Of a stretch of DNA of 64,000 nt, positions 16,887-26,441 are shown piece after piece. The DNA lies in the NCBI RefSeq assembly GCF_018255755.1, contig NZ_CP073766.1, positions 6,880,501-6,944,500 of the forward strand, written 5' to 3'. The position numbers were made by a program, and so were the translations under genes. Each line of letters starts with the position of its first letter. Position 1 is the stretch's first letter. This stretch comes from Chitinophaga sp. HK235 (GTDB taxonomy: Bacteria > Bacteroidota > Bacteroidia > Chitinophagales > Chitinophagaceae). The notes beneath the pieces were generated by a model. It was not told the DNA's origin and ran no database searches. It saw only the letters and a program-made list of their open reading frames with translations.

Positions 16887-17594
16887 CTACCGACCGGCGA
16901 GCCAGGTATTCTTTTTAGCTTTTTTACTGCCGCCGATTGAAATATTAACACTGATACCCAATGCACGGTTGTTGATCAGTGCAGGGGATACCCGCATGCT
17001 CAGCTCGTCAGACATGTCCCAGTTGCGCAGGTGCGCAAACACGGTAGCATCAGCGATATTGAGGCCATAGGCCAGTACAAAGAAGAGTACGGAATAGTCA
17101 ATATTCTGACGGTAGTAGTCGCGGTAGGCCTTCAGGTATTGTTCAGACCTGGCGGCCAGAAATGGATCGGAAATATTGGTGTCAGGATTGCCATCTACCT
17201 TCAGCCGGTAGGCATCGCGGTAAAGATGGTATTTGTCCAAATTAAATACAAAGAAGTAGGTACAGGTACCGATAGCGGCATATACCAGCGGCATTTTCCA
17301 GTATTCGCGGTTGTAAGCCTGACCCAAACCCGGCAGGATAGCAGAATAAAGGGCTGCCTTACGCGGACTGTGCGGGGGGCGTAGTTGCATATGCGAAGTA
17401 GGCACGGTGTCCTTCGACACAATGGTGAGGTCACCGGTAGTGTCAACATGAGGACGGGCCACGGTATCAGCGGCCCTCGCAGCAGGACGGGTAACGTTCT
17501 GCGCCCGTGCAGATGTGGCTACAATCAGCAGCGACATCAATATCAGGAAATTGCAACGAAATAAATGGAATGATTTTCCAGCCTTAATTGCCAC
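16887..17594 (-). CDS. DUF5683 family membrane protein
   Basis: A Bacteroidota-specific envelope protein of unknown function. It has a signal peptide (FLILMSLLIVATSARAQ), a low-complexity region of about 50 residues, and then the DUF5683 core PRKAALYSAILPGLGQAYNREYWKMPLVYAAIG with two hydrophobic segments (about residues 95-115 and 165-185). The start is GTG at 17594, overlapping the end of parB by 11 bases, which suggests translational coupling. The C-terminus (VSVNISIGGSKKAKK) is basic. Its constant association with parAB and dapB hints at a role in cell envelope or division, not proven. Confidence 0.85.
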   Translation of the reverse strand: MAIKAGKSFHLFRCNFLILMSLLIVATSARAQNVTRPAARAADTVARPHVDTTGDLTIVSKDTVPTSHMQLRPPHSPRKAALYSAILPGLGQAYNREYWKMPLVYAAIGTCTYFFVFNLDKYHLYRDAYRLKVDGNPDTNISDPFLAARSEQYLKAYRDYYRQNIDYSVLFFVLAYGLNIADATVFAHLRNWDMSDELSMRVSPALINNRALGISVNISIGGSKKAKKNTWLAGR

Positions 17595-18504
17595 CGTATA
17601 TATCTATTTTTTCCAGAATGCTATCCAGTTCTTCGTCCGAATAGAATTCAATCATGATGCTTCCTTTGCCGTTCTTACCTCTGTCCAGTTTCACTTTTGT
17701 TGAGAAGTGGGAACTGAGATTATCCTGTATTTTTTGGTAGGCTGGCGGTAACTTAACTTTGACAGCTTTGTGCTGATTGCCTTTATCAGCCTGGTTTATT
17801 CTGCGGGCCAGTTCTTCTGTTTGTCTTACAGACAGACCATTTTGCAGGATCTCGTTGTAGAGGAACAGCTGGTTTTCCACGTTCTCCACACCAGTCAGCA
17901 CGCGGGCATGGCCCATGCTGAGTTGTCCGTTCCTTACCGCTACCTGGATATCAGGCGGCAGTTTGAGCAGTCGTATATAGTTGGTGACGGTGCTTCGTTC
18001 CTTGCCCATACGGTCGGCTACCTGTTCCTGTGTGAGGGTACATTCTTCCATCAACCGTTTATAACTCAATCCAACCTCTATGGCGTTCAGGTTTTCCCGT
18101 TGCAGGTTCTCCAGCAGTGCCAGTTCCAGCAGCTCCTGGTCGTTGGCCTGACGTATATATGCCGGGATATCTTTCAGTTCCGCCATTTTACTGGCCCGTA
18201 AACGCCTTTCACCAGCAATCAGCTGGTATTTTTTATTGCTGATTTTGGCAACGGTGATAGGCTGAATGATATCATGCAGCTTGATAGACTGGCTCAGCTC
18301 CTGCAGGGCAACCTCATCAAAGTCACGGCGCGGTTGCTTGGGGTTGGTGACGATCTGCTCCAGCGGAATACGCTCAATACCGGTAACTGCAGCCATTGCT
18401 TTTTCACCCAGCGTGCTGGCAGTATGCTTAAGGTCAGTATCTATGTTCTGGAGCAGAGAGCGGATGCCTTTCCCCAACGCCTCTTTCTTACTTGGATTGG
18501 TCAT
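17584..18504 (-). CDS. parB: Chromosome-partitioning protein ParB
   Basis: A CTP-dependent clamp that loads at parS and spreads around the origin region. The N-terminus (KKEALGKGIRSLL) is the ParA-activating tail. The CTPase/ParB motifs are NPKQPRRDFDE and GERRLRASK (GERRxRA, about residues 103-111), followed by the HTH region CTLTQEQVADRMGKERSTVTNYIRLLKLP. The C-terminal dimerisation segment ends in DEELDSILEKIDIYGGN. Start overlaps the parA stop by four bases (ATGA). Length 306 aa is typical. Confidence 0.96.
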   Translation of the reverse strand: MTNPSKKEALGKGIRSLLQNIDTDLKHTASTLGEKAMAAVTGIERIPLEQIVTNPKQPRRDFDEVALQELSQSIKLHDIIQPITVAKISNKKYQLIAGERRLRASKMAELKDIPAYIRQANDQELLELALLENLQRENLNAIEVGLSYKRLMEECTLTQEQVADRMGKERSTVTNYIRLLKLPPDIQVAVRNGQLSMGHARVLTGVENVENQLFLYNEILQNGLSVRQTEELARRINQADKGNQHKAVKVKLPPAYQKIQDNLSSHFSTKVKLDRGKNGKGSIMIEFYSDEELDSILEKIDIYGGN

Positions 18505-19301
18505 CTTAAGATTTTGTCTTTGGATTTAATTTTCGTGTAATTATGTTTCTGCAGTATTTCCTTGGCCAGGTTCAGGTAGTTGATAGCACCGGTACTGGCT
18601 GCATCATACATAATAACGGATTTACCGAAGCTGGGAGCCTCTCCCAGTTTGGTATTACGGTGGATGATGGTGTTAAACACACTCTCCTCGAAGTGTTGTT
18701 TCACTTCGTCCACCACCTGGTTGCTGAGGCGCAAACGACCATCATACATGGTCATCAGAATACCTTCAATTTCCAGGTCTGTATTCAGTCTGCTCTGAAC
18801 GATCTTGATGGTATTGAGCAGTTTGCCCAGACCTTCCAGTGCAAAAAATTCACATTGAACAGGAATGATCACCGCGTTGGAAGCCACCAGGGCATTCACA
18901 GTGATCAGTCCCAATGAAGGGGAACAGTCCACGATCACAAAATCGTAATCATCTTTTACAGACTCCACCACCTGTTTCATCACCCGCTCACGGTTAGGGT
19001 GATTGATCAGTTCCAGTTCTGCACCTACCAGATCGATATGGGAAGGCAGTACCTTGAGGTTGGGCGTATCAGATTCCAGTATCACATCTTTGGCCTGAAC
19101 ATCGTTTACCATACAGTCGTACAGGCTCTGCTGCACATTGCGCAGGTCAAAGCCCAGTCCTGTGGTGCTGTTAGCCTGGGGATCGGCATCTACCAGCAAT
19201 GTTTTGTATTCCAGTACAGCCAGGCTGCTTGCCAGGTTGATTGCACTGGTTGTTTTTCCCACCCCACCTTTCTGATTAGCGATTGCGATTACTCTAGCCA
19301 T
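18501..19301 (-). CDS. parA: Chromosome-partitioning ATPase ParA (Soj)
   Basis: A deviant-Walker ATPase that positions ParB-parS complexes on the nucleoid. The deviant Walker A KGGVGKTTSAINLA (with the signature Lys) starts at about residue 11, Walker A' is DADPQANSTTGLG, and Walker B is FVIVDCSPSLGLIT. Length 266 aa is normal for the chromosomal type. ATGA overlap with parB indicates a coupled operon. The presence of parAB suggests moderate proximity to the replication origin, although no parS-like 16-mer was recognised in the window. Confidence 0.96.
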   Translation of the reverse strand: MARVIAIANQKGGVGKTTSAINLASSLAVLEYKTLLVDADPQANSTTGLGFDLRNVQQSLYDCMVNDVQAKDVILESDTPNLKVLPSHIDLVGAELELINHPNRERVMKQVVESVKDDYDFVIVDCSPSLGLITVNALVASNAVIIPVQCEFFALEGLGKLLNTIKIVQSRLNTDLEIEGILMTMYDGRLRLSNQVVDEVKQHFEESVFNTIIHRNTKLGEAPSFGKSVIMYDAASTGAINYLNLAKEILQKHNYTKIKSKDKILR

Positions 19302-19367
19302 TGTGTAATTTAAAATTCAAAGGTTCATTTATAGGATAAAGGATAAAATAGCAGGATCGCCTCTTCC

Positions 19368-20048
19368 TCAAACCTCTATAGTACTTCCGATTTCCGGAAG
19401 CAGCAGTTCTACACCGGCATCATCAAACATCCGGAGAACTGCTTTCTTATCTATTTTGATATACCCGAAGGTATCGTAATGTATACCGATGATTTTTTCA
19501 CACCCGATCATATCGGCGGCAGCAATGGCATCTTCCGGGCCCATGGTGAAATTATCACCTATCGGTAAAACGGCAAAATCCAGCTGGGCAATGTCCGGAA
19601 TCAGTTCCATTTCCATGGTCAGGGCCGTATCACCGCTATAATAAAAATTGCCTTCGTCTGTCATAAACACAAACCCCATCGGATTACCGGCATAGGAGCC
19701 GTCCGCAAAACTGCTGGAGTGCTGGGCTGCCACACATTTCACCGTACCAAAATCAAAGTTCCATTTCCCGCCGGTATTCATCGGATGTATCTTGCTGATA
19801 CCCTGCCTGCTCGCCCACATCACAATCTCAAAGTTGGACACCACGGTGGCACCGGTTCTTTTGGCCAGATCTATCAGGTCGGCCGTATGGTCTTCATGAC
19901 CATGGGAAACAAAAATGTAATCCGCCTGGATGGCATTTACATCTACCTTTTTCGCCAGTTCATTGTGCGTGATAAAAGGATCAAAAAGTATCCGCTTGCC
20001 TTTGATCTCCACTGCAAAGCAGGAATGACCGTAGTTGGTGTATCTCAT
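19368..20048 (-). CDS. UPF0173-type metal-dependent hydrolase
   Basis: A metallo-beta-lactamase-fold protein of 226 aa. The Zn-binding motif SHGHEDHTAD (HxHxDH) lies near residue 50, with further ligands in AAQHSSSF, YYSGDTAL and IGIHYDTF. The N-terminal TNYGHSCFAVEIKGKRILFDPF is typical of the UPF0173/YtkL group. The reaction is not known for this group. It lies 66 bases upstream of parA on the same strand and may share its transcript. Confidence 0.9.
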   Translation of the reverse strand: MRYTNYGHSCFAVEIKGKRILFDPFITHNELAKKVDVNAIQADYIFVSHGHEDHTADLIDLAKRTGATVVSNFEIVMWASRQGISKIHPMNTGGKWNFDFGTVKCVAAQHSSSFADGSYAGNPMGFVFMTDEGNFYYSGDTALTMEMELIPDIAQLDFAVLPIGDNFTMGPEDAIAAADMIGCEKIIGIHYDTFGYIKIDKKAVLRMFDDAGVELLLPEIGSTIEV

Positions 20049-20452
20049 GGTCTCAATTTTAGGTAAAAATTACGAATTACGGATGGGCAGACACGAATTT
20101 AGTGATTCGCCTCCGGCATCCGTAAACACAATTTTATTCGAAAATCAGTCCTTTGTTTGTATTAAAAGTAGCCTGAATCGGACAAAAATACAACGATTAG
20201 ACAGAAAACCGGCGCTGTAGTATATTTATTTATTCACAAAGTGTCCTGATGACCACAGATATCTTATATAAATATTAATATTTTATTAATATATGACGGC
20301 GCTACTCCGTTTTTTTAAGAATTAATTTAAAACCCTGCAATTTATCCGCTTGTTATACGTCTGCATGACAGCAGGTGCCGGTTTTTAACTTTTCCTACCC
20401 GATTACTTGTGTTAAATTGCCGCTCATTTCTTTTTTATATTAATATTTTATA
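20049..20452. other. AT-rich intergenic region with a 15-base direct repeat
   Basis: About 400 bases upstream of both the UPF0173 gene (minus) and the metallophosphoesterase gene (plus). No gene seen. A 15-base AT-rich sequence occurs at 20272-20286 and again at 20437-20451, the second copy ending directly before the ATG at 20453. No exact TAnnTTTG box is present. Confidence 0.5.
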
Positions 20453-21721
20453 ATGCGACCCGGACTGAATTCTATTATATTGGTTGTTTTTCTCCTCTTA
20501 CTGGACATTTATGTGTTTCAGGCAGTAAGGGCCATGGTATATATGTCGCTGCCCAGGGTCCGCAACATTACCTATACCGTCTACTGGTTTATTTCCGCAG
20601 TATGCATCACCATGGTGCTATTGTTGCCTTATATCAACTGGCATAGCTGGCCCGCCCAGGTAAAGTCTTACCTGATGGCCATCTTCCTGGGACTGGTAGT
20701 GGCCAAACTGCTGGCAGTCGTATTTTTACTGATAGATGATGTGCGCCGCGGTATTGTATGGCTGATCCGCCGCTTTACCACTGAAAAAGACGTCATGCCC
20801 ACAGAAGGCGTTGTCAGCGGACTTACCCGCTCACAGTTCCTGAGCCGGCTGGGACTGATCACCGGTGGTACCTTCTTTGCCACCCTGATGTATGGATTTT
20901 CCAACAAATACAATTACCGCGTCCATAAACTGAAACTGGCATTTAAAAACCTGCCCTCCTCTTTCAGGGGCCTGCGTATTGTTCAGATCTCCGACATCCA
21001 CTCCGGCAGCTTCGCCGACCGCGAAGCCGTGATCAAAGGCGTGAATATGATCAACGCCCAGAAGGCTGATCTCGTGCTGTTTACCGGCGATCTGGTCAAT
21101 GACCGCGCGGATGAAATGGCCCCCTGGATGGATGTGTTCAGCCAGATAAAAGCTCCTATGGGCGTGTATTCCACACTGGGAAACCACGACTATGGCGATT
21201 ATTACCCCTGGCCTGATAAAACGGCTTCCGGTCATAGTGATATGCAAAAACAAAACCTGGAAAGATTGAAGGTACTGCATGGGGAGCTGGGCTGGAAACT
21301 GATGATGAACGAAAGTGTGGTACTGGAAAAAGGCGGCGACCAGATCGCGCTGCTGGGGGTGGAAAACTGGAGTGCCATTAAGCGCTTCCCTCGCCACGGT
21401 GATCTCCGCAGGGCCTATCAGGGCGTAAGCCATATTCCGTTTAAAATACTGCTCTCACACGATCCTACCCACTGGGATGCACAAATCAGACCCGAATATC
21501 CTGATATCGCACTCACCCTTGCGGGTCATACACATGGTATGCAATTTGGTGTAGAGATACCCGGCCTCAAATGGAGCCCGGCACAATACTTCTATAAGGA
21601 ATGGGCCGGACTGTACAAGGCCGGCGAACAACGGCTGTACGTAAACAGGGGCTTCGGTTTCCTGGGTTACCCCGGCAGGGTAGGCGTACTCCCGGAAATT
21701 ACCGTGATAGATCTGGTATAA
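20453..21721 (+). CDS. Membrane-anchored YkuE-type metallophosphoesterase
   Basis: A membrane phosphoesterase of 422 aa. Residues 1-150 contain three to four hydrophobic segments (SIILVVFLLLLDIYVF, YWFISAVCITMVLLLPYI, SYLMAIFLGLVVAKLLAVVFLLI), then a tat-like RSQFLSRLGLITGG stretch, then the catalytic domain. Metal motifs in order: SDIHSGSF, TGDLVND, LGNHDYGD, LSHDPTHW and LAGHTHGMQ. All ligands are kept. Family members such as YkuE act on lipid or nucleotide phosphoesters at the membrane; the substrate here is unknown. The active domain probably faces the periplasm. Confidence 0.88.
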   Translation: MRPGLNSIILVVFLLLLDIYVFQAVRAMVYMSLPRVRNITYTVYWFISAVCITMVLLLPYINWHSWPAQVKSYLMAIFLGLVVAKLLAVVFLLIDDVRRGIVWLIRRFTTEKDVMPTEGVVSGLTRSQFLSRLGLITGGTFFATLMYGFSNKYNYRVHKLKLAFKNLPSSFRGLRIVQISDIHSGSFADREAVIKGVNMINAQKADLVLFTGDLVNDRADEMAPWMDVFSQIKAPMGVYSTLGNHDYGDYYPWPDKTASGHSDMQKQNLERLKVLHGELGWKLMMNESVVLEKGGDQIALLGVENWSAIKRFPRHGDLRRAYQGVSHIPFKILLSHDPTHWDAQIRPEYPDIALTLAGHTHGMQFGVEIPGLKWSPAQYFYKEWAGLYKAGEQRLYVNRGFGFLGYPGRVGVLPEITVIDLV

Positions 21722-21817
21722 CCTTAAGCGCAAACAGCATTGGGATCGACAAAATTATCAGGAGGCAAAGTGATCAAATCCCAAAATATGCTATATTGTG
21801 GGCAGTATCTCTATATA

Positions 21818-22726
21818 ATGCGCGTATTCCTGACATGTCTGCTACTGTTTTGCAGTGTTTTCGCCAATGGCCAATCTTTAGCGGAGGTGGAAAGGCAGTT
21901 GGATTCCCTGCTGAACGCCCAGCGGAAAAGTGAAATAGTGGCAGCGCTCAGTTACGGAAATAATCCCGCCTACGGCAACAAAGTCGCCAACTTCGAACAG
22001 CCCCTTGTCATGAAGCCCTTTCTTTCTCCTTCCCTGACATGGTATCATAAAAGTGGTTTTTTTGCCGGCGCCAATGCCTACTACTTATTCAATACCGAGA
22101 AAAATCACTGGTTTGAATGGGACCTGACTGCCGGATACGACTATACGAAAAATAAAAACTTCCAGACCGGTATTTCATATACACGTTACATTTTTACGGA
22201 TTCCACGGATGTTCCTACTACACCGATCAAGAATGAACTGTATGCCTATTTTTATTACCGTAAATGGTGGCTGCAGCCGGGTATCAGCCTGGATTACGGC
22301 TGGGGTAAACATTCCACTAGCGGGTTGCGTAGCAGGGAAACCCTGCAGGGCAGTGACTTTAACGTAATCACTACCGTAAGACATTCATTTATTTTCGATG
22401 GGTTGTTGTGCTCCCGCGATGCCTTGTTGCTACTGCCTTCCATGTCATTGACCCTGGGCACGGCCAACTACTACAGTCAGTTGATTGCTTTTCGTTATGT
22501 GACCCGCTCTCCCAAAATGAAATTTGATAAAGTACATCCCGGTAAAGTGCTGAACTTTGAAGATCATACCGGTTTTGAACCCCGTGCAGTAGACTGTACG
22601 ATCAATGTATCCTACCTTGTAAATAAATTTACCATCTCTCCCGCCTTCACTGTTTTTAAGCCACTCACCGGCGTAGACCAGCATTTGATGAGTTATTTCA
22701 CCGCAAGGCTGGCGTATAGTTTCTAA
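21818..22726 (+). CDS. Probable outer membrane beta-barrel protein
   Basis: Not recognised as a named family. The signal peptide (MRVFLTCLLLFCSVFANGQ) sets the start at 21818; frame-open codons upstream (to 21740) would place a charged extension before it. After a short linker the protein consists of aromatic-rich alternating strands (SPSLTWYHKSGFFAGANAYYLF, FEWDLTAGYDYTKNKNFQTGISYTRYIF), ending in FTARLAYSF with a C-terminal Phe as in outer membrane barrels. Length 302 aa would give about 14 strands. It follows the phosphoesterase gene by 96 bases. Confidence 0.65.
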   Translation: MRVFLTCLLLFCSVFANGQSLAEVERQLDSLLNAQRKSEIVAALSYGNNPAYGNKVANFEQPLVMKPFLSPSLTWYHKSGFFAGANAYYLFNTEKNHWFEWDLTAGYDYTKNKNFQTGISYTRYIFTDSTDVPTTPIKNELYAYFYYRKWWLQPGISLDYGWGKHSTSGLRSRETLQGSDFNVITTVRHSFIFDGLLCSRDALLLLPSMSLTLGTANYYSQLIAFRYVTRSPKMKFDKVHPGKVLNFEDHTGFEPRAVDCTINVSYLVNKFTISPAFTVFKPLTGVDQHLMSYFTARLAYSF

Positions 22727-22837
22727 TATTGTTAACAAATAGCACGGAATTTGTATTTGAGGAATCTCCTTATTGAGATAGGGGTATTTTACTGTTCGGG
22801 CGTCTATAATTTTAACCATTACTAACAACATACAATT

Positions 22838-23446
22838 ATGAAAAAACTGTTTCTCGCCGTTGCGATCCTGGCTACTACAGCTGTGACTACTACTGTTAGC
22901 GCACAAAGATTACTGCGCTTTGGTATCAAAGGTGGTGCTAATCTTGGAAAACTGGACGGAACCGGATTTCAGGATGGATTTAAATTAGGCTACCACCTGG
23001 GTGGTTTTGCACAGTTAAACCTGGTAAAAGGTTTTGGTGTGCAGGGTGAAGTGATCTTTTCTTCTACCAAAACTGAAACAACTGATAATTTCAGTGATAT
23101 CTACAAAGATGTAAGCACTTCTGATAACCGTAAAAAAATAAACCTGAACTATCTGAGCATCCCGCTGCTGGCAAATATTGATCTGGGTACCCCTCGTCTG
23201 AAACTGCAGGTAGGTCCTCAGTTCGGCGCGATGGTAAGTGACAGAAAAGTTTTCGGCGCTGCCAATACTGCCTTTAAAGGTGGTGAAATTTCAGGTGTGG
23301 CTGGTCTCTGGCTGCAACTGCCTATCGTAAATGTCAGTGCCCGTTACATCATTGGCTTTAATGACGTAAAAGGTATCAGCAGCGTAGCTAATAGCAGCAA
23401 CTGGAAGAACCAGGGCATTCAGCTGGGCGTTGGTGTTACCCTGTAA
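22838..23446 (+). CDS. PorT-like outer membrane beta-barrel protein
   Basis: A 202-aa protein with a signal peptide ending TTTVSAQR, then the pattern FGIKGGANLGKL...GYHLGGFAQLN typical of the Bacteroidota 'outer membrane protein beta-barrel' (PorT-like) family with about eight strands. The middle LNYLSIPLLANIDLG and LQVGPQFGAMVS motifs are also common to this family, and the C-terminus (QGIQLGVGVTL) is a barrel strand. Role unknown. The gene is monocistronic with a very strong terminator. Confidence 0.82.
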   Translation: MKKLFLAVAILATTAVTTTVSAQRLLRFGIKGGANLGKLDGTGFQDGFKLGYHLGGFAQLNLVKGFGVQGEVIFSSTKTETTDNFSDIYKDVSTSDNRKKINLNYLSIPLLANIDLGTPRLKLQVGPQFGAMVSDRKVFGAANTAFKGGEISGVAGLWLQLPIVNVSARYIIGFNDVKGISSVANSSNWKNQGIQLGVGVTL

Positions 23447-23479
23447 TCATACAGGTAAGCTAAAGGACTAGCCCGAAGC

Positions 23480-23528
23480 AAAAGCCAGGGAGCGATGATC
23501 AGCGAATGATCATCGCTCCCTGGCTTTT
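23480..23528 (+). terminator. Terminator, 22-bp perfect stem
   Basis: Arms 23480-23501 and 23507-23528 pair perfectly with a 5-base loop and are followed by a T-run. It ends the PorT-like gene 34 bases after its stop. Confidence 0.92.
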
Positions 23529-23693
23529 TTGTCTGAAAAAATATTGTTTCCTTGCGTCGCTTTGTATTGTTATACGAAATGACCTGCCATCCAGTCACTT
23601 GGCATTAAACTTGACAATATAGGAAAGCATAAAAAAACGGGGGTTTAAACAGAATTTTCTGACATAATGTCCTCCGGGCTTTAAATATCTCAG

Positions 23694-26096
23694 ATGAACA
23701 GATTTTATTTAGGAAATTCGGAAGATGAAATGGAGTTCATGCCTATTATCCCTTTGAATGAAGATGGGGAAGGTCAGGAGGATGAGCGTATTCCCGATGA
23801 ACTGGCATTGTTGCCATTACGAAATACAGTATTATTTCCCGGTGTAGTATTACCCATCACAGTGGGCCGGGATAAATCCATAAAGGCAGTTAATGATGCG
23901 TACAAAGCTGACAAATTGATCGGTGTAGTAGCGCAAAAAGACAGTACGATAGAAGACCCGAATGTTGCCGATCTTAGCGATGTGGGCACGGTAGCGCGTA
24001 TTGTAAAACTGATCAAGATGCCGGATGGTGGTACTACCATCATCATACAGGGTCGCAAACGTTTTAAGATAAAGGAGATCGTATCAGAAGATCCTTATTT
24101 CAAAGCACAGATAACCGTTTTACAAGACGAGGCTGCAGAAGATGATTCTGAGTTTGAAGCTTATATTTCTTCTATCAAAGATCTGGCAGCACAGATTATC
24201 CAGTTGTCTCCCAACCTGCCGTCTGAAGCCAGCATCATCCTGAAAAATATTGAGAATGCCTCTTTCCTGGTGCATTTTGTTTCTTCCAACCTCAATTCTG
24301 ATCTGAAAGACAAACAACAGTTGCTGGAAATCAACAATCTGCGCACCCGTGCAGAGCTGCTGATGAAACTGTTGCAGACAGAACTGCAGCTGGCTGAACT
24401 GAAAAACAAAATCACCAATAAAACAAAAGCTGATCTCGACAAACAACAGCGCGATTACTTCCTGCAACAGCAGATGAAGTCTATCAAGGAAGAACTGGGC
24501 GGAGATTCCAATGATCGGGAGATCAAGGAAATGAAGCGCAAAGCGGAAGAAAAGAAATGGCCTGTCGCTGCTGCTGAAGCTTTTGCCAAAGGTATTGAGA
24601 AACTGGAACGCATGCATCCCTCCACACCAGACTACAGCGTGGTGTACAACCACCTGGACCTGATGCTGGACCTGCCATGGGGAGAATACACGACTGACAG
24701 CTATGACCTGAAAAAGGCCAAAAAAGTACTGGACCATGACCATTATGGCATGGAGAAAATCAAGGAAAGAATACTGGAATACCTGGCCGTGCTGAAACTG
24801 AAAGGCGACATGAAGTCACCTATCCTGTGTTTTGTAGGCCCTCCGGGCATCGGTAAAACCTCACTCGGACGTTCTATTGCCAATGCAGTAGGCCGTAAGT
24901 ATGTAAGGCTGAGCCTTGGTGGTTTGCACGACGAGAGCGAGATCCGCGGACACCGTAAAACTTATATCGGCGCTATGCCAGGCCGTGTAGTACAATCTAT
25001 CCGTAAGATCAAGTCATCCAACCCGGTGATGATCCTCGATGAAATTGACAAGATCGGCAACGATCTGCGTGGCGATCCTAGCTCCGCACTGCTGGAAGTG
25101 CTGGATCCTGAACAGAACGGCACCTTCTATGATAACTACCTGGAGTTGGAATTTGACCTGAGCAAAGTGTTGTTCATTGCTACGGCCAACAATATCAGCG
25201 CTATTCATCCTGCATTGCGCGACAGGCTTGAAATCATCGATCTGAGTGGTTATTCCATTGAAGAGAAAACGGAGATCGCCAAACGTCACCTGCTGCCTAA
25301 GCAAAAAGATGCTCATGGTCTGGCAGATGCGAAATTCAAAATCGCCAATAATGTAATAGAATATATTATCGCCAACTATACCCGGGAAAGTGGTGTGAGA
25401 GAGCTGGACAGGCAATTTGCGGCCATTATGCGTAACCTCGCCAAACAGGTAGCGATGGAGTATAAATTGTCCGACAATATTACTACCGCAACTGTGGAAA
25501 AGATCCTGGGCAAACCACGTTACTCCAACGAAATGTACAAGGTGGGCAACCCGCCGGGGGTAGCGGTAGGACTGGCCTGGACTTACGTAGGCGGCGAAAT
25601 TCTGTTTATCGAGAGCAGCCTCAGCGAAGGTAAGGGAGATCTGAAACTGACGGGGAATCTGGGAAATGTGATGAAAGAGTCTGCTGTAACGGCGCTGACA
25701 TACCTGCAATCCAATGCCTCGTTGCTGAAGCTGGATCCAAAGATTTTTAGTACTAAAAGTGTGCATGTGCATATACCGGAAGGTGCGGTGCCCAAAGACG
25801 GTCCCAGTGCAGGTATCACTATGCTCACGGCGCTGACTTCCGTTTTCACAGGTCGTAAGGTAAAATCCTATTTGGCCATGTCCGGGGAGATTACTTTAAG
25901 AGGTCTGGTACTGCCAGTGGGTGGAATAAAAGAAAAAATTCTGGCCGCCAAAAGGGCAGGTATCCGCGAAATTATCTTATGCTGGCAGAATGAGAAAGAT
26001 ATAAAAGACATAAATCCGGCATATATCAAAGGGATGAAATTTCATTATGTGAAAGAAATGAACCAAGTGCTGGAAATTGCGTTATTAAAGAAGTAA
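23694..26096 (+). CDS. lon: ATP-dependent protease Lon
   Basis: An AAA+ protease that degrades misfolded and regulatory proteins in the cytoplasm. It has an N-terminal substrate-binding domain (LALLPLRNTVLFPGVVLPI...), a long coiled coil, Walker A GPPGIGKT (residues 382-389), Walker B VMILDEIDKIG and a C-terminal Ser-Lys protease domain with KDGPSAGITM (Ser705) and GGIKEKILAAKRAG (Lys746). Length 800 aa is usual. The start could be either of two nearby Met codons. No promoter box was identified upstream. The convergent gap to pdxJ holds the third copy of an intergenic cassette. Confidence 0.97.
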   Translation: MNRFYLGNSEDEMEFMPIIPLNEDGEGQEDERIPDELALLPLRNTVLFPGVVLPITVGRDKSIKAVNDAYKADKLIGVVAQKDSTIEDPNVADLSDVGTVARIVKLIKMPDGGTTIIIQGRKRFKIKEIVSEDPYFKAQITVLQDEAAEDDSEFEAYISSIKDLAAQIIQLSPNLPSEASIILKNIENASFLVHFVSSNLNSDLKDKQQLLEINNLRTRAELLMKLLQTELQLAELKNKITNKTKADLDKQQRDYFLQQQMKSIKEELGGDSNDREIKEMKRKAEEKKWPVAAAEAFAKGIEKLERMHPSTPDYSVVYNHLDLMLDLPWGEYTTDSYDLKKAKKVLDHDHYGMEKIKERILEYLAVLKLKGDMKSPILCFVGPPGIGKTSLGRSIANAVGRKYVRLSLGGLHDESEIRGHRKTYIGAMPGRVVQSIRKIKSSNPVMILDEIDKIGNDLRGDPSSALLEVLDPEQNGTFYDNYLELEFDLSKVLFIATANNISAIHPALRDRLEIIDLSGYSIEEKTEIAKRHLLPKQKDAHGLADAKFKIANNVIEYIIANYTRESGVRELDRQFAAIMRNLAKQVAMEYKLSDNITTATVEKILGKPRYSNEMYKVGNPPGVAVGLAWTYVGGEILFIESSLSEGKGDLKLTGNLGNVMKESAVTALTYLQSNASLLKLDPKIFSTKSVHVHIPEGAVPKDGPSAGITMLTALTSVFTGRKVKSYLAMSGEITLRGLVLPVGGIKEKILAAKRAGIREIILCWQNEKDIKDINPAYIKGMKFHYVKEMNQVLEIALLKK

Positions 26097-26441
26097 ATAA
26101 CGAATAACGCCATTTTGTTGCCAGTCCTGGTAGCAATTTTTAAATAATTCATATCGGTTTTGTTGTGACCCCGGTATGAATATCATGTTGATTGTTTTAA
26201 GGGTTCTTTGAAGCCATTCCTCTCAGCGGAATGGCTTTGAAGTTTAAGGGAGATGAGTGCTGCTGATGCATGATTAGAATGATGAGTGAAGAGAATAAGT
26301 TATCATTTACCATAAAGGAGAAAGCCGTTTGATATATCATCAAACGGCTTTCTCCTTTATGATAATTCTTTATAATCTTCAGTTATTTCCACTGATCTTC
26401 AGGCATCAGGCCTATCAGCATCATCAGCATTCATCGCCGTT
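26097..26441. repeat. Convergent-gene intergenic cassette, copy 3, plus a second hairpin
   Basis: Between the lon and pdxJ stop codons. The flanks (about 26247-26290 and 26380-26435) are rich in GATGCTGATG-type words and resemble, in looser form, the arms of the copies near 2465 and 12030. They bracket the perfect hairpin at 26311-26361. Nearer lon, arms 26211-26220 and 26228-26237 form a separate 10-bp hairpin without a T-run. No gene seen. Confidence 0.45.
26311..26361. terminator. Bidirectional terminator, 23-bp perfect stem
   Basis: Arms 26311-26333 and 26339-26361 are perfect complements with a 5-base loop, positioned between the convergent lon and pdxJ genes. The AT-rich feet give short U-tracts each way. 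Confidence 0.8.

Noticed and set aside
18685..18705. A TGTTTCAC half-site resembling parS inside parA
   Set aside because: The other half does not match and the site is explained by coding sequence.
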